Shown in pieces: positions 1 to 7,880 of a stretch of 64,000 nucleotides of DNA (position 1 is its first letter; the number at the start of each line of letters is the position of its first letter). Below the pieces are notes generated by a model. It was not told where the DNA came from. It saw only the letters and a program-made list of their open reading frames with translations, and searched no databases. The DNA lies in assembly GCA_027064585.1 (NCBI GenBank), contig JAMOPI010000029.1, positions 1-64,000 on the forward strand, read 5' to 3'. This DNA comes from Candidatus Desulfofervidaceae bacterium (GTDB lineage: Bacteria > Desulfobacterota > Desulfofervidia > Desulfofervidales > Desulfofervidaceae). The position numbers and the translations under genes were made by a program.

Positions 1-488
1 ATTGGTATACTCCTCTTCCTTAATATTTACTCAATTTATGCTGTCCTTTAGTAACCTCGCACCGCTCTTATGCTACACACAATACTACACGGTCAATATT
101 ATAGGGTCAAGCCTTAGCGTGATAAGCTATTGATCAAAACATTTGTATCTTGGCAGAGGCCGAAGCTCCAGGTAACTCCATTGCTGCTACCGCCAGAAAA
201 TAATTCGCTTTGCTTCTAATAGGCATTGTGCATTATTTGCATGTCCCCTTTTTCTATTTTAAAAATTTTCTTTTATGCTATCTAAAAGTATAATAAAATG
301 CAAATTAAAGCAGCTGAGAGGCATGATACAGAACCAAAATAGCAAAATAGGTCTCAGCTTTTGAAATTGCCCTTTTCTCTTTACTTACTGCAGAATAATG
401 AATATTAGCAGTTTGGCCATAAGGCTATGTAATAATTCAAAAATCAAGACCTGACCCCCAACTGGATGATGACACCCAGCCAAGTAAA
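1..488. other. Non-coding stretch, no gene recognised
   Basis: No convincing coding region is seen on either strand. An inverted repeat (AGCTGAGA at 312-319, TCTCAGCT at 352-359) is followed by a T-run and could be a terminator or a relic end of a mobile element. The right end carries one copy of a 28-bp repeat (431-458) that recurs at 1224-1251. Being the window edge, it may contain the tail of something lying outside. Confidence 0.5.
431..458. repeat. 28-bp direct repeat, left copy
   Basis: These 28 bases recur exactly at 1224-1251, 793 bp away on the same strand. The two copies bracket the DUF4258/YgiT-type pair. The repeat ends in AAGACCTGACCCC. From memory (not checked), motifs like GGGGTCAGGTCTT occur next to REP-associated Y1 transposases and their relics in several phyla, so these may be remnants of such elements. 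Confidence 0.8.
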
Positions 489-719
489 TTACCCGTAGGT
501 TCCGTCAAGAACTGGGACAGTGATCGTCTGTTCAGTATATTCTTTATTTTTAATCTTATTATACAACATTTGGCTTACTTCAGGTGAAAGAACTCTTTCC
601 CCGCAAGAACAACATTCCGCATAAGAGACATTTCTTACCAAATAGAGCTTGCCTCCGATTCTTAATTCAATTTCTCCCTTTTTCTTAACCATTTCACTAT
701 GGCAAGCAGCGCATTTCAT
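489..719 (-). CDS. YgiT-type zinc finger protein (putative antitoxin)
   Basis: A 76-residue protein with two CxxC pairs: CAAC at residues 3-6, then CSCGE after a short beta-rich segment ending YLVRNVSYAEC. This is the layout of the YgiT/MqsA N-terminal zinc-binding domain. The MqsA C-terminal HTH is absent, as is usual for short YgiT-type proteins paired with DUF4258. It overlaps the upstream DUF4258 gene by 4 nt (716-719), so the two are translationally coupled. By analogy it is probably the antitoxin or regulator of the pair, but no activity can be shown from sequence. A paralogous pair lies at 36702-37243. Confidence 0.85.
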   Translation of the reverse strand: MKCAACHSEMVKKKGEIELRIGGKLYLVRNVSYAECCSCGERVLSPEVSQMLYNKIKNKEYTEQTITVPVLDGTYG

Positions 720-1027
720 AATCTCTTCCGCCTCCTTTTAAAATCTTTCTCCCATTCCTCTGGACTTAAAGTTGGGTCATAGGCTGTAATAATCCAAACA
801 GGATCAATTGAACACTGGACGTGCAAAATTCTGCCTTCTTGGGTGATTCCATAGATAAGACAACTAGGCCCATATTTATCCTCCGGATAATCTTCAATAA
901 TCTCACCTGACATTATAGCATCTTTTATTTCACTTGGCGAGATACCACGCTGTACACATCTTTCAAAAGCGTGAATAGTAAATTGGTAATCGCCTGCTTT
1001 AACTCGTTTTTTGATAAGTTCTATCAT
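716..1027 (-). CDS. DUF4258 domain protein (putative toxin)
   Basis: A 103-residue protein of the DUF4258 family. Visible hallmarks are the N-terminal FTIHAFERCVQRGIS segment, the central GEIIEDYPEDKYGPSCL strand, LHVQCSID and VWIITAYDP, ending in a basic KRRRKR tail. DUF4258 proteins are small, often encoded directly upstream of YgiT-type zinc-finger genes, and are thought to be RelE/MqsR-like toxins, although the family is not well characterised. Gene order and the 4-nt overlap with the downstream YgiT-type gene match the pair at 36702-37243. The two DUF4258 proteins are clearly homologous but diverged, so this is not a recent local duplication. Confidence 0.8.
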   Translation of the reverse strand: MIELIKKRVKAGDYQFTIHAFERCVQRGISPSEIKDAIMSGEIIEDYPEDKYGPSCLIYGITQEGRILHVQCSIDPVWIITAYDPTLSPEEWEKDFKRRRKRL

Positions 1028-1200
1028 AGAATCATGTAGAATCTACTATCCAAGAAATAAAAAGGCAAGGGCAATCTTCTCTAAGGGATAGACTAAACCA
1101 ACGAGATAGACCGTAAATCGTAAAAAGTAAAGTGTTAGAAATCCAACTTTCCACCTACGAAGTGGAAGAAATGGGACCCTTCAACTAAAAATGTCAAATG

Positions 1201-1251
1201 TGAAGACCTGACCCCAGCTTTTAAATAATTCAAAAATCAAGACCTGACCCC
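1201..1251. repeat. Right copy of the 28-bp repeat plus a partial copy
   Basis: The exact second copy is at 1224-1251. A partial copy sharing only GAAGACCTGACCCC lies just before it at 1202-1215. With the copy at 431-458 this brackets the DUF4258/YgiT pair in direct orientation. A small hairpin (TTCCAC/GTGGAA, about 1149-1166) is also present. Nothing else is recognised between 1028 and 1286. Confidence 0.75.
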
Positions 1252-1286
1252 TGTTTCTTGCTTAAACTTTGCTAAAAACACTGGCA

Positions 1287-2228
1287 CTAGTCCACATGCC
1301 TATTGGTATTTTTTGCAGATGATGATTTGGTTTTAATATGGGGAAAATTAATTTTTAAAAATTTGCGAAAAAGATTAATTCTAGGGTCTTTAACCTTTTC
1401 TTCAAGATAAGCGAAATAAAAATATCTTTTGAGCCTTCCTTCAAAATCTAATATGTTGTAGTGCTGGGAAGATTCAGAAATAGCTATTTTGGATAAGACA
1501 CAAGCTCCCCATCCTTCCTTGACTGCTGCTTTGGCACAGGCATTACAGTGGACTATAGCTCGTATTTTAACTTTATTCCAACTTAGCTTATGTTTTAACA
1601 GATAATGTTTCCAACACCAAGTAACACCTGATTCCTCCTCCCGTATAATAAAAGGAAGTTCCAAAACATCTTTTAATTTTGGTGGGCTATCATTATAATT
1701 GTATTTTTTAGGGACAATTATTACTAATGGGTCTTCTAGGAATTCTTCATACTCCACTGAAGTAGATAAGGGATTTCCTACAATACCTATATCAATATCA
1801 CGGTTGGCCAGTCCTGATAAAATAGCCGGACTTTTACCAATCCTAAAACTAATTTTTATGTTGGGATAAGCTTCCCTAAATTTGATTAAAATCTTGGGCA
1901 ACAGGTATTCTCCAAAAGTGGAGCTTGCACCTATAATTAAATCCTTTTTCTCCCTTTGGTGCAGAATTCTTATACTGTTAACCAGTTCATCATTAAGTTT
2001 CAGAAATTTTTTAGCAAAATTGTAAAACATCTCCCCAGCCTTGGTTAATTTTAAGCCACCTTGCTCCCGAATAATAAAAGTCGAATTATACATGTTTTCT
2101 AAGGCCTTTATGTGAAAACTAACAGCAGGCTGAGTAATGAATAATTTTTTAGATGCCAATGAAAAACTATCTTCCTCAACTACGGTTATAAATACCTTTG
2201 CAGAAAATAAATCTAGATACATAGTCAC
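1287..2228 (-). CDS. LysR-family transcriptional regulator
   Basis: The protein is about 313 aa. The N-terminal winged HTH is clear (FSLASKKLFITQPAVSFHI, then KALE), and the substrate-binding domain follows (GASSTFGEYLLPKIL, then PNIKISFRIGKS). I place the start at the GTG at 2228 because AAGGTGG lies about 6 nt upstream. ATG at 2222 is the alternative. A longer ATG start at 2261 would put that Shine-Dalgarno sequence inside the gene. It is divergent from the decaheme cytochrome gene with about 130 bp between them, so it is a natural candidate regulator of the cytochrome-barrel pair. The effector is unknown; C-terminal cysteines (CNACAKA) are notable. Confidence 0.9.
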   Translation of the reverse strand: MTMYLDLFSAKVFITVVEEDSFSLASKKLFITQPAVSFHIKALENMYNSTFIIREQGGLKLTKAGEMFYNFAKKFLKLNDELVNSIRILHQREKKDLIIGASSTFGEYLLPKILIKFREAYPNIKISFRIGKSPAILSGLANRDIDIGIVGNPLSTSVEYEEFLEDPLVIIVPKKYNYNDSPPKLKDVLELPFIIREEESGVTWCWKHYLLKHKLSWNKVKIRAIVHCNACAKAAVKEGWGACVLSKIAISESSQHYNILDFEGRLKRYFYFAYLEEKVKDPRINLFRKFLKINFPHIKTKSSSAKNTNRHVD

Positions 2229-2271
2229 TTTATACCACCTTTTGACGTAAATGTAAATCACAACAAAAATT

Positions 2272-2287
2272 TTTATAGTTTTATAAA
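2272..2287. promoter_or_regulatory. Palindrome between lysR and cytochrome genes, candidate LysR operator
   Basis: A perfect palindrome of TTTATA, four bases, then TATAAA lies in the 130-bp divergent intergenic region. It fits the loose T-N11-A pattern of LysR operators, about 45 bp upstream of the lysR start and 70 bp upstream of the cytochrome start. AT-rich palindromes arise easily by chance in such a region, so this is only a candidate. Confidence 0.4.
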
Positions 2288-2357
2288 TATTTTCAATTGG
2301 ACTTTTGAAAGAAACTTGTGATAGAAGAAGATTGACTACATGAGAGGAGGGGAGAAA

Positions 2358-3326
2358 ATGGGCAAGTGTAATGTATGGAAGATTGGTAGTCTTTGTTTTG
2401 GGTTGATGTTTCTAGGTATGCTGGCTTGTCAAAGACCTTTTTTAAAGACTTCAACTCTTCCTACTATTCCTGGAGCTACTTATGTTGGGGATAAAACCTG
2501 CTTGGATTGCCATGAAGATGTAGTTTCAGCTTTTAAGAACACAGCTCACGGGAAGATTGCTGACTTTGAAGTGATAGGTAAAAAGGGTTGTGAGTCTTGT
2601 CATGGGCCCGGGAGCTTGCATGCTGAAGAAGGGGATGTTTCTAAAATATTAAGCTTTAAAAATCTTTCACCTTCAGAGGCCTCTAGTATCTGTCTTAGGT
2701 GTCATAAACAAGACTCAGAGTTAATGGACTGGTGGGGAAGTATGCACGCCAAAACCGGTGTGGGTTGTACATCCTGTCATGAAATCCATAAGAAAAAGGC
2801 TATTGTTATTACCCATCGTAGCCCGGCTGAGCCACAGCGGGCAAGCGTTTCTAAAGTCAGTTTGAAGGCCCCTGAGCCGGAGCTATGTTTTAAATGTCAC
2901 CGTGACATTCAGGCCCGCGTAAATTATCCCTCTCACCATCCTGTAAAGGAAGGAAAGATGAAATGTTCTGACTGTCATAATGTTCATAGTGGAGTAGTGA
3001 ATGGCTTAAAAACAGAAGAAAGGCTTAATGACCTTTGTTTTAATTGTCACTCAGATAAGCAAGGCCCTTTTACCTTTGAACATGAGCCAGTGGTAGAAGA
3101 TTGCACTATTTGTCATGAGCCTCATGGGACCGTAGCCAACAATCTGCTCAAGGTGAATGAACCTTTCCTTTGCTTACAATGCCATCATGTCCATTTTCAA
3201 ATCAATCATCATGAAGACGTAGCTATGACCGCCGCTCTGCGTTGCACCCAGTGTCATCCTCAAATTCATGGAGGTGATTATCCATCTGTTACAACTCCAG
3301 GTGGCGGTGATTCCCTAATGAGATAA
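2358..3326 (+). CDS. Decaheme c-type cytochrome, DmsE/MtrA type
   Basis: The protein is about 322 aa with ten CxxCH heme motifs: CLDCH, CESCH, CLRCH, CTSCH, CFKCH, CSDCH, CFNCH, CTICH, CLQCH and CTQCH. Extra histidines (e.g. HHPV, HHVHF, NHHE) are available as distal ligands. Ten hemes in about 300 residues is the size and layout of MtrA/DmsE cytochromes that plug an outer-membrane barrel. The N-terminus has a hydrophobic segment ending GMLAC, a possible lipobox, so it may be a lipoprotein. ATG 2358 is chosen because GAGGAGGGG precedes it; an in-frame ATG at 2340 lies upstream of that site. The barrel gene starts 43 nt downstream, strongly suggesting a porin-cytochrome conduit. Confidence 0.93.
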   Translation: MGKCNVWKIGSLCFGLMFLGMLACQRPFLKTSTLPTIPGATYVGDKTCLDCHEDVVSAFKNTAHGKIADFEVIGKKGCESCHGPGSLHAEEGDVSKILSFKNLSPSEASSICLRCHKQDSELMDWWGSMHAKTGVGCTSCHEIHKKKAIVITHRSPAEPQRASVSKVSLKAPEPELCFKCHRDIQARVNYPSHHPVKEGKMKCSDCHNVHSGVVNGLKTEERLNDLCFNCHSDKQGPFTFEHEPVVEDCTICHEPHGTVANNLLKVNEPFLCLQCHHVHFQINHHEDVAMTAALRCTQCHPQIHGGDYPSVTTPGGGDSLMR

Positions 3327-3353
3327 AAATTTTTTTGAGATAAAAATTTTTAA

Positions 3354-3369
3354 GGGGGGGGGAGAGATA
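3354..3369 (+). promoter_or_regulatory. Ribosome-binding site containing a run of nine G
   Basis: The Shine-Dalgarno region of the barrel gene is a tract of nine consecutive G (3354-3362) followed by AGAGATA and the ATG at 3370. Just upstream, GAGATAAAAATTTTT occurs twice in tandem (3320-3334 and 3337-3351), the first overlapping the cytochrome stop codon. A poly-G tract at the ribosome-binding site can slip in length and so change translation, but whether it does here is unknown. Confidence 0.6.
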
Positions 3370-5628
3370 ATGAAAGTGAGATGTTTGATATCATTGGTTT
3401 TAATTATGGTGGTGATGGTCTTTGGGCTTTCTTGGAATGCTTGGGCAGGCGAGGATACAGAAACCACTTTTAATGGGAAGGCCAAGATAGGCATTCATTT
3501 TGCACCTGTAGATGATTACAAAGGAAGAGTGGGAGAATTTGAATCCCTTACCAGTAATCCCAAACCCTATGTGGAAGCCATTGTGGAAGGAAAGAAAAAT
3601 GGGATAGCTGCTTCTGGTTATGCGCATTATTGGGATGACGACGAACAGATGTATGGAGCAGATTTGGACTTTAGGAGATATTTTAGGACTGACTTTGAAT
3701 ATAATAAGTTCATGCACCATTTAGACCATGATCCACTGGTTAATATTACGGGTGATTTAGGAAAGGTAATAAAACACGATTATGACCCTAACCATGACTA
3801 CATTATTAATCGCACAGAGATAAAGAGTCATACGCAGGTCATTTTTCCTAGTATTCCTTCTTTAAAGGCGGATTTTAATTATCGGGGGGAGATGAGGAGT
3901 GGTCATCGTCAGGCTATTGCCTTTTCTATGTGTGCTCGCTGCCATGTGATGGGTTATGGAAAGGGTATAAACCAAAGGATGGATGATTATGGTATAAAGC
4001 TTACCCACAGGAACAAATTATTCACCGTGGTCTATAACTTTTTCTATCGGATATTTAGGGAGCATGAACCTGCCCCAGAAGCAGATTATGTCCTGTCAGG
4101 TGACTATGACCCTGCCCAATATATTCCCAAATTATTGGGATGGCAGAAGAAGAATGGAAACGTAGAGCCTTACAATACTAATAGGGTTCTGTATCCTATT
4201 TATAATGCTTATCAGGTTGATGGTGAGTGGAAAAGCAATGCCTCTATGGGCAGACTTCCTTTTGATGCCGTCCCTGAGGTGAAAAAATTGAGAAATAGCC
4301 TCAAGGTAAGAGCTGACCTTCCTTATGAGACCACGGTTTATATGGGAGGGGCATATTCTTCTGTAAGTAACGAAAACAATGGAGCGGATCAGCAATTTGC
4401 TAGTTATGACTTAAGGTTTTCCAATCACTTCTTAAAACCTCTAAGCTTTACTGGTTTCTTCCGCTATGAATGGATTGATAATGATGATATTGAAAGTATC
4501 TGGGCAGATACACTCTCCAACTATATTACTCCTACCAGATTTCAGGGAACCGTGCCTCCAGGTATTGCAGCCCTTGGATATACCTCTCTTTATGACTGGT
4601 ATTGGGATATAGCTACGGCCCAAATAACCAATTCTGCCCTCTCTCGTAAGGTTTATACCTTTGGTTTTGATGTGAGCATGCCCTTACCTCTGCGCAGTTT
4701 GGTTAAGCTTTCTTATGAAAGGGAGGATATTGATCGTGCTCATTTTGAGACAGGCTCAACCATTAAAAACGAATGGAGGGTATTTTTAAGGTCCCGGCCC
4801 ATAAGGGATGTGAGTTTAAGAGGGGAATTCAAGTATGACTATATCTCCAATCCGTTTACCAATATCCGTGCTGCTGGTGAATCTCCTATGCCTTCAAGTT
4901 ATGCAGGTCTTCCCCAGGGCTATGTCTTGGGAATAGCAAATCCCAACCTAAGGACAGTAGACCTTTCCAATCAGCCCAATAGGATTTATGCCGTCAATGC
5001 CCAACTTTCTTGGAGAGCTTTGGCTAAGCTCTTTCTTTCCTTAAATGTAGACTATACACACAGCCTGAATGGAGATGTGGGTTGGGATGAAGAGTTGATT
5101 GTGCCCACTTTTAATGTAAATTATACCCTTTCACCAAAGCTTAGCCTAACCGCTGCCTATGGTTATCAGTGGATGGATTACGAAACTGCCTTTGTTATTC
5201 CAGCAATGGCATTGGGAACTGGATTATATAAGTATGATTTTGGACACCATGAAAGAAAGGAGAATTACGATGGCCGTGTCCACTTTATCATGTTGGGATT
5301 TGATTCTCCCTTGACCGAGAGATTCCGGGTATATGGTAATGCTACTTTTAATTTGAGTAGGGCCAGCTTTAATTGTGATGATTTGGGCGAACTAGAAGAA
5401 ATGGGGACAGAGCACTTTCATGAATGGCTGGGTGACATTGATGAATATTCTCAGTTACATATGGAGCAATATGAGATAAATCTGGGTGCTAGTTATCAAT
5501 TGACAAAAAGCCTGGCCCTTTCTGCCTCTATGAATTATTACGACTTCAATGATGTGGGAAAATACCTCTATGACCAGAGTGGTGAGGCTTGGGTAACTAC
5601 CTTAGCCATAAGCTGGAATGGTTTCTAA
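3370..5628 (+). CDS. MtrB/PioB-like outer-membrane beta-barrel protein with a CxxCH motif
   Basis: A 752-aa protein with a signal peptide (hydrophobic stretch to AWA, cleavage near residue 26). A long series of alternating amphipathic strands with many Tyr/Asp turns ends in Trp-Asn-Gly-Phe, a terminal aromatic residue typical of outer-membrane barrels. Position directly after a decaheme cytochrome and overall length match the MtrB/PioB family, which sheathes an MtrA-type cytochrome and carries electrons across the outer membrane. Unusually, a complete heme-binding motif CARCH lies at residues 188-192 (nt 3931-3945), in the N-terminal part before the repetitive strands. No MtrC-like extracellular cytochrome is encoded nearby. 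The exact subfamily is inferred from context, not from an alignment. Confidence 0.8.
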   Translation: MKVRCLISLVLIMVVMVFGLSWNAWAGEDTETTFNGKAKIGIHFAPVDDYKGRVGEFESLTSNPKPYVEAIVEGKKNGIAASGYAHYWDDDEQMYGADLDFRRYFRTDFEYNKFMHHLDHDPLVNITGDLGKVIKHDYDPNHDYIINRTEIKSHTQVIFPSIPSLKADFNYRGEMRSGHRQAIAFSMCARCHVMGYGKGINQRMDDYGIKLTHRNKLFTVVYNFFYRIFREHEPAPEADYVLSGDYDPAQYIPKLLGWQKKNGNVEPYNTNRVLYPIYNAYQVDGEWKSNASMGRLPFDAVPEVKKLRNSLKVRADLPYETTVYMGGAYSSVSNENNGADQQFASYDLRFSNHFLKPLSFTGFFRYEWIDNDDIESIWADTLSNYITPTRFQGTVPPGIAALGYTSLYDWYWDIATAQITNSALSRKVYTFGFDVSMPLPLRSLVKLSYEREDIDRAHFETGSTIKNEWRVFLRSRPIRDVSLRGEFKYDYISNPFTNIRAAGESPMPSSYAGLPQGYVLGIANPNLRTVDLSNQPNRIYAVNAQLSWRALAKLFLSLNVDYTHSLNGDVGWDEELIVPTFNVNYTLSPKLSLTAAYGYQWMDYETAFVIPAMALGTGLYKYDFGHHERKENYDGRVHFIMLGFDSPLTERFRVYGNATFNLSRASFNCDDLGELEEMGTEHFHEWLGDIDEYSQLHMEQYEINLGASYQLTKSLALSASMNYYDFNDVGKYLYDQSGEAWVTTLAISWNGF

Positions 5629-5697
5629 AAATATAGGTGTGGGAAATGTGAAGGTGTAATCAAGTTCACCACAGCAAAATGAGGCTTATGATATGTG

Positions 5698-5742
5698 GGC
5701 AGGAGGCAAACTTATAGATATAATGCCTCCTGCCTATTATTT
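5698..5742 (+). terminator. Probable terminator after the cytochrome-barrel operon
   Basis: An 11-bp perfect stem (GGCAGGAGGCA at 5698-5708 pairing with TGCCTCCTGCC at 5724-5734) with a 15-nt AT-rich loop is followed by TATTATTTCT. It lies 70 nt after the barrel stop codon and just before the left end of the IS256-type element. The U-tract is imperfect. Confidence 0.65.
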
Positions 5743-5784
5743 CTGGACGGCGCTTGTCAATAATTTTGTGTCCATCTAATTAAA

Positions 5785-7020
5785 TTAAAGCTGCAGCTCA
5801 TAGCGTTGTCTAAAGAGTTGTAATAATTCATATTGTCTCGCTTTCAATTCAGGGACGCCTTTACGCCAGCGGCCATTTTCTAGACGCTTAAACTGTAAAT
5901 ACACATTTATTTCCAACACTTCAGGAGACTGGAAGTAACCTCCAAGATTTATCCTGATGCGTTCTATCTGTCTATTTATATTTTCTACCAAATTGGTGGT
6001 GTAAAGGAACTTTCTTAGCTGTTCAGGATACTTAAAGAAGGCCAAATAATGTTCGGCTCTTTGTTTGAGATAGCCTATGAAGGCAGGATATTTATTTTCA
6101 TACCTTTCACATAAAGCTAAAAACTCATTTAAAGCTGTTTCAAAATCATAAGAAGCAAAACGCAATTTCTTTAACTCATAATTAAAAGTTTTTGCATCTT
6201 TCTTACCCATATTTTTTCGGACATTTCTTTGTAAGTGGACATAGCAGATTTGATGGTCTGCCTTTGGGAACAGGGTTTTAAAGGCAGAAATGAGGCCTGG
6301 GAAATCATCAGAAACGACAAGGACAACTTTGTTAAGACCTCTATTAATTAAATCATTAAGAATATGTAACCATTTTTCTTTTGTTTCTGCTCCTTCTATG
6401 ATGTAAAAACCTATAGGTATCTTTTTACCTTCGTTACTTATAGCGGCGATGACATAAAGACAGATATTTTTAGTCCTGCCTTTAATTTTCATGCGGGTAT
6501 GATATGCATCTATAAAAAGGGCAAAGAGTTCTGAAGGCAACTGCTGATTTTTAAAATCTTCTACCTTAATCATTAAATCCTGTTTAATTTTTGTAAGTTC
6601 TGCTTTAGAATAAGGCAGGTTAAGGGAATTAAAGAAGCTGTCCAGGAAAGCATCGGAATAACCGTTAGACATAAGGGCCTTTAAGAGTTCTGAATAAGAG
6701 GGATGGGTTCTCTGGTAAGGTGGAAGTAAAAGATGTGGTCTAAATTGAGCTGAGCGAACCCTTGGCACAGATAAACTTAATTCTCCTACAGATGTGGCCA
6801 GGTGACGATCATAATAGCCATTAGCCTTATCTTTGGTTTTTCCACTTTCTTGAAGATTTTGAAGAAAAATTTCTCTTTCAGAGAGCATTATTTGGTTATA
6901 GAGCTGTTCTAGTAATGTAGTCAATGCCATAAGGTAAGGATGATTATTTTGGCTATGAAAGTGATCAGAAACAAATTTTTGGACTATTTTTTCAATAGTT
7001 TCTTTGTCTAACATAAGCAC
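5785..7020 (-). CDS. IS256-family (mutator-type) transposase
   Basis: A 411-aa protein of the normal length for IS256/Mutator transposases. The DDE residues sit in the expected settings: Asp in FALFIDAYHTRMK, Asp in VVLVVSDDFPGL, and Glu in TTNLVENINRQIER. The upstream CxxH-like signature appears as QICYVHLQRNVR. ATG 7020 is preceded by AGGAGGTG, a strong ribosome-binding site. The reading frame is uninterrupted, so the enzyme is probably functional and the insertion fairly recent. The substitutions in the first Asp motif (DAYH rather than the common DATY) are mild. Confidence 0.95.
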   Translation of the reverse strand: MLMLDKETIEKIVQKFVSDHFHSQNNHPYLMALTTLLEQLYNQIMLSEREIFLQNLQESGKTKDKANGYYDRHLATSVGELSLSVPRVRSAQFRPHLLLPPYQRTHPSYSELLKALMSNGYSDAFLDSFFNSLNLPYSKAELTKIKQDLMIKVEDFKNQQLPSELFALFIDAYHTRMKIKGRTKNICLYVIAAISNEGKKIPIGFYIIEGAETKEKWLHILNDLINRGLNKVVLVVSDDFPGLISAFKTLFPKADHQICYVHLQRNVRKNMGKKDAKTFNYELKKLRFASYDFETALNEFLALCERYENKYPAFIGYLKQRAEHYLAFFKYPEQLRKFLYTTNLVENINRQIERIRINLGGYFQSPEVLEINVYLQFKRLENGRWRKGVPELKARQYELLQLFRQRYELQL

Positions 7021-7089
7021 CTCCTAGGTAAGATTTTTATGATTAAGTCTCTTGGCCAATTACCAGCAAGGGTTTAGCTAGTGAGGCCA

Positions 7090-7130
7090 GGGGTAATCCC
7101 CTTCGTTCTACGAACTTCGGGGATTACCCC
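7090..7130. other. Large hairpin at the 5' end of the insertion sequence
   Basis: GGGGTAATCCCC at 7090-7101 pairs perfectly with GGGGATTACCCC at 7119-7130, and the 17-nt loop can form a further short stem (TTCGT/ACGAA). It lies upstream of the transposase ATG. It could block read-through transcription into the transposase or sequester its start. There is no U-tract on either strand, so it is not a classical terminator. Confidence 0.7.
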
Positions 7131-7192
7131 TATTTAATTCATTCAGACACAGAATTAAATATACTCCCTGAATTTTACGCTACAGACCGACT

Positions 7193-7489
7193 ATGACAGG
7201 ATACGGCGAGTATATTGAACGGTTTTTAAAGATACTGGAAACCGCTGGTTTTAGGCAGAAAGAGATTAACAGTTTTGTAAGGCGTTTGAATTTAGAGGTT
7301 GACCCTATGGAATATGAAGTGGAGATGATGAAGGCGATTATTAAAAAGATAGGCCTTGTATATGACCAAATGTCTGTGGCAGAGTTAAATGATGTTTATA
7401 ATTTGGCGGATAAAGCAATTTTGCGTGATGAAGACTGCGAAAAATTAATTAACTGGATTCAACAATACAGGCTTGCTCAAAAGCCTTGA
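7193..7489 (+). CDS. Hypothetical protein, possibly cut at its 5' end by the IS
   Basis: A 98-aa, mostly helical, charged protein (e.g. FLKILETAGFRQKEINSFV) that I do not recognise. It has no signal peptide or membrane segment. It starts only about 15 nt outside the right end of the IS256 element, and no Shine-Dalgarno precedes the ATG, so the true gene may have been longer and been truncated by the insertion. It converges on and overlaps the next gene by 41 nt. It could alternatively be a non-expressed remnant. Confidence 0.5.
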   Translation: MTGYGEYIERFLKILETAGFRQKEINSFVRRLNLEVDPMEYEVEMMKAIIKKIGLVYDQMSVAELNDVYNLADKAILRDEDCEKLINWIQQYRLAQKP

Positions 7490-7709
7490 TTTCAGTAAGT
7501 AAGTCTTGTTTAAGCGACGGTTTTTTGACCCTTAAAGCTAGCTCTCTTGCCTTTTCTGGATCGTTATCTTTAAAAAGGGCAAGTGTAACTAAATCGTCAA
7601 GCTCTGCATCTTCTGGGGAGTAGTATTCTAAGCGTCTTTTTGCCCAGCGTTCATACCTTTCTTTCCCACCATGAATTTTATAAAGGGCTTCCAAGTCTTT
7701 TTTATCCAT
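7449..7709 (-). CDS. Small hypothetical protein
   Basis: An 86-aa acidic/basic helical protein starting MDKKDLEALYKIHGG, with a segment YERWAKRRLEYYSPEDAELDD; not recognised. The ATG at 7709 is preceded by AGAGGTT at a reasonable distance, supporting expression. Its 3' end overlaps the convergent gene at 7193-7489 by 41 nt. It lies between an IS element and a phage-derived gene, so a mobile-element origin is plausible but not shown. Confidence 0.55.
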   Translation of the reverse strand: MDKKDLEALYKIHGGKERYERWAKRRLEYYSPEDAELDDLVTLALFKDNDPEKARELALRVKKPSLKQDLLTEIKAFEQACIVESS

Positions 7710-7834
7710 TCTTAACCTCTTATTTCAGACTTTATTCACAATACTTTTTTAACTTATCTTCCTTCTCCTTTCAATTCCCTTTTATCAGCTTTTAGCAGAT
7801 TTTACACAAGGCGTTTTGATTTTTGTTAGGGTAT

Positions 7835-7866
7835 ATGCGTGTAAATGCGTAGATGCGTGGATGCGT
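7835..7866. repeat. Short tandem ATGCGT repeats
   Basis: ATGCGT recurs four times at 7835, 7845, 7853 and 7861, spaced 8-10 bp apart. The last copy ends just before the ribosome-binding site of the next gene. On the opposite strand it resembles the CATTCACGCATTTACT repeats at 50231-50262. Confidence 0.7.
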
Positions 7867-7880
7867 AAAAGGAGGCAAAG

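Larger units (their letters stand above)
5745..7180 (-). mobile_element. IS256-family insertion sequence, apparently intact
   Basis: A full-length transposase gene is flanked by an imperfect terminal inverted repeat. Its conserved core is TAATTTTGTGTCC at 5761-5773 against the complement of AGACACAGAATTA at 7145-7157, extending inward through similar TAATTAAAT/GAATTAAAT. The outer tips diverge and I could not identify a clean 8-9 bp target duplication, so the ends are approximate. A strong hairpin sits between the transposase start and the right end. Confidence 0.8.

Noticed and set aside
1149-1166. Hairpin TTCCAC/GTGGAA as a terminator
   Set aside because: Only 6 bp, no T-tract; more likely chance or part of the repeat relic.
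2272-2287. Confirmed LysR operator
   Set aside because: Kept only as a low-confidence candidate; an AT-rich palindrome of this size is not specific evidence.
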